From assembly GCF_001411555.2 (NCBI RefSeq), contig NC_049911.1:34857340-34921339 (forward strand): 64,000 bases of DNA, read 5' to 3'. This document shows positions 58,458 to 64,000 of the stretch, in pieces. This DNA comes from Juglans regia. Lineage: Eukaryota; Streptophyta; Magnoliopsida; Fagales; Juglandaceae. Positions within the stretch are counted from its first letter, which is position 1. Every line of letters begins with the position of its first letter. The translations under genes and the position numbers were made by a program. Under the pieces are notes generated by a model, which worked only from the letters and a program-made list of their open reading frames with translations, had not been told where the DNA came from and did no database searches.

Positions 58458-60035
58458 TTGTATTTAAATTATTTCTCTAGAATACGTACACTTTCAATCT
58501 ACTTTTCTATTTTAATTTATTTTCGGCAATATTCAATATGGGAAATGAAGCAATATGATATCATGCCATGCCATAAAGTCCAGCTGACCAAAACAATAGA
58601 AAAATATAACACGAAAGAGACGGGAGGCATGCAAGGAAAATGTTCTAATCAACATCAGAAATGATTCAGAGGAGCTGTTTTCTATATCTTAATAATTATG
58701 TGATAGTTTTGGTGTCTTCAATTGTTCATTGAAAACTCATCTCTCAGGTCAATAATACATGATTGAGCATTCTATGATCTGGGTTTTGTTTTTTGTTTTT
58801 TCATCTTAAAATTCTATGAAGTAGTACTACTGTTCTGGACAGATTGTATTTAAGATTAGACCTACGAGGAGCCACCTGTATTGCTTGTTGCAACCTTAAA
58901 ATTAACAATAAATGGGGAGTGAGTGAATAAGGGTAATAAATCTAATTAAGTTGAAGTTAGAAAACCAAATTAATCGTCACCAGTGCGGCTGATTATAATA
59001 ATTCAAGTTGAAACCATAAGAAGATAGCAAGGAGATCATGAGATTGAGAGGCATTGCATTGCAAGGAAAACGTCCCAATCAAAATCAGAAATGACACTGA
59101 TTGGTTGGTTGGTTGTTATCTTAATTTTATGATGCCTTCGGTGACCTCACTGAGAAATTTTATATTTTAAATATAAAAATACTCTTTTTTTTAACAGATA
59201 TTATATATAAAAAATATTATACACCATACTATCATCTTACTTTCATTTCATTAAGTATGATGTAACACATTTATTATCATTAAATAATTATTTATTACAT
59301 ACATCTTTATCATCTAATGATAATAAATGTGCCACATACCACTTAATATGATCAAAATAAGATGAGAATATGATGTATAGTATTATTCATTATATATAGA
59401 GAAATGATATTTACAGTCGTTGTGTGCATATGTTAACTATTATAATAACCATTTTGAATTAAATTTTTGAATTTTTAATATTTATAATTTCTAATAGTAA
59501 AGAATTTAATATTAACTGAAAAATCAAAAGAATGCTAATCTTCCTTTCCGTCTAGTTATTTGTATCTCAATCCTTTATTTATTTATTTATTAGCATGTAT
59601 ATTATGTTTTGTTTTCTTAAAAAAATAATTTTGATGCCCTAAAATAAAAAAAAGAGCAAATCCCCACCTAAATATTTGACTCACATTTTAATTTGAGGAA
59701 CTAAATTAGGGGAAAAATAATTTTAGGCAACTGGGGCTTTAGGCGGCTTAGGCTGAGGTTGAATTCCTGATGTGGGGGGCTGAGGAGAAGTGATACATTC
59801 CGTCCACAAAAAGTGTTTAAAGAGGTTGAATATGACGTCAGAAAGGCCAACGGCCGTGGATGTTTGACCCTTCCCGAACCTCCCTAGAATCGGACGGCTG
59901 ATATCTCACCGAACACATTGGACGGCACAACCAGTCCACTACTCCTTGTTTGGTTGTTTTTGTATTAGTTTTTTAATTGTTACAGGGTTCTAATGGGGCC
60001 CCTACCTGAAAGCACTCCTTAATAACATTAAACTT
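58458..60035. other. Spacer and upstream region of the RING-H2 gene
   Basis: A/T-rich with no recognised gene. From about 59,740 base composition becomes more balanced and likely belongs to the promoter of the RING-H2 gene. TTTGACCC at 59,863 contains a W-box-like TTGACC. Confidence 0.45.
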
Positions 60036-60110
60036 TGCTTAGCCTCGGATCTTTCACACACGTTTTTGCCTCCTTCTTTTCCCTTCTCGCTCTAAGAAAA
60101 GCTGTGACTC

Positions 60111-60153
<43 letters not shown>

Positions 60154-61962
60154 TTCTTTCTGGTATTCAAAGCAGAAGGAGAAGCAGGAGAATAGAATAA
60201 GAAAAGGTGACACGAGAATTCAACCCTTTCTACGACCTTTGAATTCTATCAATAATCGATCAACTGTTTTGGTTTTCTCTTTGTGTTTTTGTCAATATTT
60301 CTCTGGGGTATTTTTCAATGAACTGTAATCAAGGTACTTTTGCTATTTTCTTTGACATGGGCTCTTTATTTTCTCTTACTTTACTTAAAAATATGATTTT
60401 CTTTTTTTGGGAGAGTGGATTTTATTGGTTTTGTTCCCGTTCGCGTATGATGGTATTGGATTTAATTGGTTTTGGTTTCTTGGGAAATATTGAAAGAGTC
60501 GTCTTTCTTCTTCCTTTATTTTTCCCGTTAATTGGACTCTATTATGATTTTAATTAGGAACTTCTGCGTTTTTTTTTTCCCTCCTAATTTAGATATTAGT
60601 CTTGTGTCAAATAACTCTCTCCATGGTTATTGGGGAAGCTAAAACCATAATTAATTTCCTCTTCAATTTCTATTGGAATTTGTTTTTGTGGGCTTATTCA
60701 GCTATAAGAGCCCTGAAATCACGGAGAAAGAGTCGTTTATAAAAATAGAAAACGCAAGGATTGTGTGGAGAAGAGTTCAAGCAAAGTTGATGTCGTTAAA
60801 AAAAAAAGGTTGAAAGAGAGCCTCTTTTTACGGGGTGATAATATGGCCATGTGGCCATCTGGTTCCGATCTTTCCTCCTTTATCTGAACCTTTTAATGTT
60901 CAGAGAGTTGTCGATATGTTTGGTTCTCTCTTGATCACTCGATGACAGAAGGTCTTCTTATATGCTACTCCTTTGTTTCCTTCTCGGTTTCTTTCTGTTG
61001 TAAATTTATATTTTCATTTTTGCAAGTGTAATAATGATCGCGTTTAACCTGTTAGGAAGTGGGTTTCTTACTTGATTTGTTTGATGATGTTTGTGAGGCC
61101 TTTATCTCGCAATTAACATCAAACTTTCTTTAATCAGGATTCGTTGTTTTTTAAATTTTTATTAAATTTACAGCCAAAAAAGAGGTACTTGATCTTTTTG
61201 GTCTGATTGAATCAGCAGACGAGTGAGGATTATGCAGGTTGAACATATTATGCTTATTTATCCTTGTACTAGTGTAGAATATTCCCGTTACACTTTTTTT
61301 TATGCATCCGATTTTTGTGCTTGTTGGCCTGTTGGTTTTGCTTGGCAGTTTCAATTAATTTAATTAAATTATAATTAACATATCATGCTCGCCTTGATTT
61401 TCAGTGGAAAAACAAATTTATTTACAATCTCAATAGTCAATATTTTGTTTGATAACTTTTCAGAATACTATGTCTACCTTAGAGATTCTTGAAGCCAAAT
61501 TTCTGGAAAGAAATTTATATTAGGGTGGCCAAGTGGCCGTGGATCTTCAGCTATAGGTTGGTGTGGGAAATAAGTCTTATAGGCACAGAGATAGGGATAT
61601 GTTTGCAAAAGTTGCAGAAAATAAATCCCTTGTTTCACTTCCTGCTGATTGGTTGAATCAATAATTTCAAGTTGGGTTCTTGTTGGAAGGGTTGGGTTAA
61701 ACCTCATCATGTATGAAATTAGTATTATTTTTTAGGCATCATTTTATTGACTTCCATTAATGACAAAAATACCATGGCACCTCTTTTGCATATGATTGCT
61801 GTTCTTGTGTTTTTCATCTGTACAAACCTTTTTGTGCCAGTTTAAAGAACATCAAAACTAATTCTGTTATTCACACTAATACCCAACCTGGTGGAGGTTT
61901 CAGTGATTGAAAACCTTTCATTTATGTTACATAGCAGATTTGAAGGGTGCAGATCTCTATAG
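60036..61962 (+). promoter_or_regulatory. Leader exon and leader intron of the RING-H2 gene
   Basis: A pyrimidine-rich leader with a (CT)n microsatellite (60,114-60,149) is followed by a plausible donor, AATCAAGGTACTT (GT at 60,334). The acceptor ACATAGCAG ends at 61,936, 26 bp before the start codon, which would make a leader intron of about 1.6 kb. Other donors are possible. The frames inside (60318-60557 and others) are intronic noise. Confidence 0.5.
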
Positions 61963-63760
61963 ATGGATGAATATTCTGGTAAAAGAGCTGTTGATGGGAT
62001 TGTGGTCTCTAGAAAGGGATCTGGTCATGTGCTGAGAGATAATGCCAACAATAGAGACCCTAATGCACAATTTTGCAACAGACTTGGTTGCAGTGGCAGA
62101 CTGAACTCAAGAGGTTCTCAAAATGGCTGTTCAGAAAAGGCCAAATCTTCAAGGCCTTCTTTACGCTCTTCTTCAAGTGGCAAGGAAATAATTGGAAGTT
62201 CCTCTAGGACTTGCTTGACGATTGGTAATGGGAGAAAATCTACCATGGAGCCTCGAAGAAAGATATCTTCTCAGTTAGATACTGATTCATCTGAAACTAG
62301 TAGCATCCAGGATGAACCAGAAGTAGCAGAACCCACTCCCTCACCTGGAAAGATTCACAGAGGGGCTGAAAATGCGGATTCTGAGAGTGACACATCAATG
62401 GAAGCGGGAAGTTCTAGTGTAGCATCAGGTATAAGACCACAGAAGAATCCTCATCAAGGATCTGGATTTCGCAACCGGGACACTCTAGTCTCTTCCTCCA
62501 TATCTATGGGATCTAAGAGCTCTGGCCAGGCAACAGGTGCTGGGGCAAGCAGGCGTGGTATAAGAAATCTCAGAAGCAATTCAATACCTGATGCCCTCCC
62601 ATCTGGTTGTTCAGCTTTGGATTCAAGCCTCAGTAAGAGGAAAGATATTGTGAAAAGGAGAAACTCCGAAGGAGAAAGTAGCTCCAATGTTGGAGGGAAG
62701 AAGAAGAGTGGGTCATCATTGGAAGGACGGAACTCCAGTTCTAGCCATGGCATCTCCATTTCTGATTCAAGACGAGCCAGAAATATGCCTCCTAACAGGG
62801 ATACTTGTGTTGCATCAGTTAGGACAAGGGGATCAGTTGATGGTCACACCAGGACCAGGCTCTCCAATCAAGGAAATGGAAACAGTTTATCACCAAATCA
62901 TCCCTCTGTTACCATCCCACAAATGCTTCAATCTGACATACCTATAGAATTGAATGATCCTAGTTCGTCACATCAGCTCTCTGCAGAAACTCCCTCGAGT
63001 CGTGCAATTTCTTTCAGTCGACCAGGCAGTAGCAGCGAAAGCTTACATGGTGTTTTGTCGGCAAGTCCTACAGAAGTTGGTATTAGCCGCTCGTTGATGA
63101 ATCAGAATAGTATCAGGCGCTACAACATAGATGGTATTGCGGAGGTACTAGGAATACATAGTTTCTTTTAAATAAATCAGCTTACTATGGTCTTGAAAGA
63201 AAGCCTCGTTATGTGGAGCTTTTTCTTTAAAATATTTGTGCAGATTTTAATGGCACTTGAGAGGATTGAACAAGATGAAGAGCTAACATATGAGGTAATT
63301 TTCTATGGATTTTCGCTTAACATGATTCACTGTTCGTTATGACTCTTCTTTCTTGTCTTTGCAGCAAATACTTGTTCTGGAGACTAACTTGCTTCTTAAT
63401 GGCATATATGTCCATGATCAGCATAGAGACATGAGACTGGATATTGATAACATGTCATATGAGGTTTGTTGGTATCTTACATTGATGCTAAACTTCACTT
63501 CTCTTCTGTTCTATCTTGGTGGAATGGTTGTGTTCAGAAGTTTGGAACCATTTTGTCTAAGCTGTTCTGTAAACCATTTTACTTCTATATGACAGGAATT
63601 ATTAGCTCTAGAAGAGAGGATGGGAACTGTGAGCACTGCACTACCAGAAGAAGCAATGTCGGAATGCCTGAAAAAAAGCATTTATGAGTCTATAGTTCCA
63701 AAGGATGAAGATATGGGCTGCAGTGGGGATAAAGATGATGTCAAATGCAGTATCTGTCAG
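61963..63760 (+). CDS. RING-H2 E3 ubiquitin ligase, HIP1/RHG1A/MBR type (3' end outside the window)
   Basis: Four coding exons are visible: 61963-63144, 63244-63294, 63365-63463 and 63596-63760, all phase 0 with GT-AG introns, encoding 482 residues before the edge exon. The first exon is Ser/Arg/Gly-rich and disordered, with SDTSMEAGSSS, RRGIRNLRSNSIPD and KRRNSEGESSS blocks. Later exons carry the typical pre-RING segment: LMALERIEQDEELTYEQ, LLLNGIYVHDQHRDMRLDIDNMSYE and ELLALEERMGTVSTALPEE. The last visible exon ends DDVKCSICQ, the first two cysteines of the RING; the rest of the RING is outside. This layout is that of plant 'probable E3 ubiquitin ligase HIP1/RHG1A' and MBR1/2. Relatives At4g31450 and At2g24480 are remembered from the matching Arabidopsis blocks. 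The substrate is unknown. Confidence 0.88.
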
Positions 63761-64000
63761 GTTTTTTCCCCCTTACTTTCTACTGCATTACATATTTTCA
63801 TGGGAGCTGAATTAGTCTTGAAATAGAAATTATAAAGCTAAGTCAAATTATTTGAGGAATTTGGTTTAAGCTGGGATTGGATTAGGTTTCAATCACTTAG
63901 AACGAGTGTTAAGGGGAGGCTATATATTGGATTCATCTAAAGTTTTAAAGTGCATTGCTTGCAAACAATTGCAATCTCTAGATAGTTCCTGTGGTCAACT
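63761..64000 (+). other. Intron of the RING-H2 gene running off the window
   Basis: Begins GTTTTTTCC directly after the CSICQ codons. No further exon is recognisable before the window ends. Confidence 0.6.

Noticed and set aside
61474..61710. A 78-codon minus-strand frame
   Set aside because: Lies in the probable leader intron of the RING-H2 gene, with no recognisable content.

Overview
This is nuclear DNA from a flowering plant. Coding regions are split by GT-AG introns, the families are plant-specific (WRKY, EXO70, OXS3-like, DUF761, F-box/kelch AFR), and long A/T-rich spacers are full of short inverted-repeat transposon remnants. The many copies of an A/T-rich element whose ends read like TTTCATCTCATTTTA suggest a woody eudicot, possibly of the order Fagales (walnut, hickory or oak relatives). 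That assignment is an inference.

Layout. (1) At 1-6,082, minus strand, is the 5' part of a giant coiled-coil protein gene of the TNO1/golgin-like type; it runs off the left edge. (2) 6.6-13.6 kb is repeat-rich spacer. (3) At 14,030-15,825 is a complete three-exon group IId WRKY gene (WRKY11/17 type). At about 19.9-20.6 kb lies a decayed tandem copy of the same locus that has lost WRKY exons 2 and 3. (4) At 22,058-24,097 is an intronless EXO70 gene (G1-like). (5) 24.1-34.4 kb is about 10 kb of A/T-rich spacer. (6) At 34,703-35,909 is a two-exon OXS3-like gene. (7) At 37,356-38,597 is a two-exon PTH2-fold (PTRHD1-like) gene, convergent with a 66-residue zinc-ribbon gene at 39,099-39,299. (8) 39.6-43.6 kb is spacer with a more GC-rich 2.2-kb segment that may be a solo LTR or a non-coding transcription unit. 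(9) At 43,632-44,765, minus, is an intronless F-box/kelch gene, probable AFR orthologue. (10) At 48,122-50,474 is a frame-broken mitochondrial bL28m ribosomal protein pseudogene that keeps its intron. (11) At 51,593-51,958 is a small DUF761 gene. (12) At 53,099-54,424, minus, is a calmodulin-binding-domain protein gene. (13) From 61,963 to the right edge are the first four coding exons of a RING-H2 E3 ligase of the HIP1/RHG1A/MBR type; the end lies outside.

From memory, several of these genes match the neighbours on Arabidopsis chromosome 4 (At4g31450 to At4g31570: RING protein, L28, OXS3-like, EXO70G1, WRKY11, TNO1-like) and its paralogous block on chromosome 2 (At2g24540 AFR, At2g24570 WRKY17). 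This looks like an ancient conserved gene neighbourhood expanded by transposons. It is not an operon: the genes act in unrelated processes (Golgi/TGN trafficking, exocytosis, defence transcription, stress response, light signalling, ubiquitination). I saw no tRNA, rRNA, CRISPR array or intact autonomous transposon.
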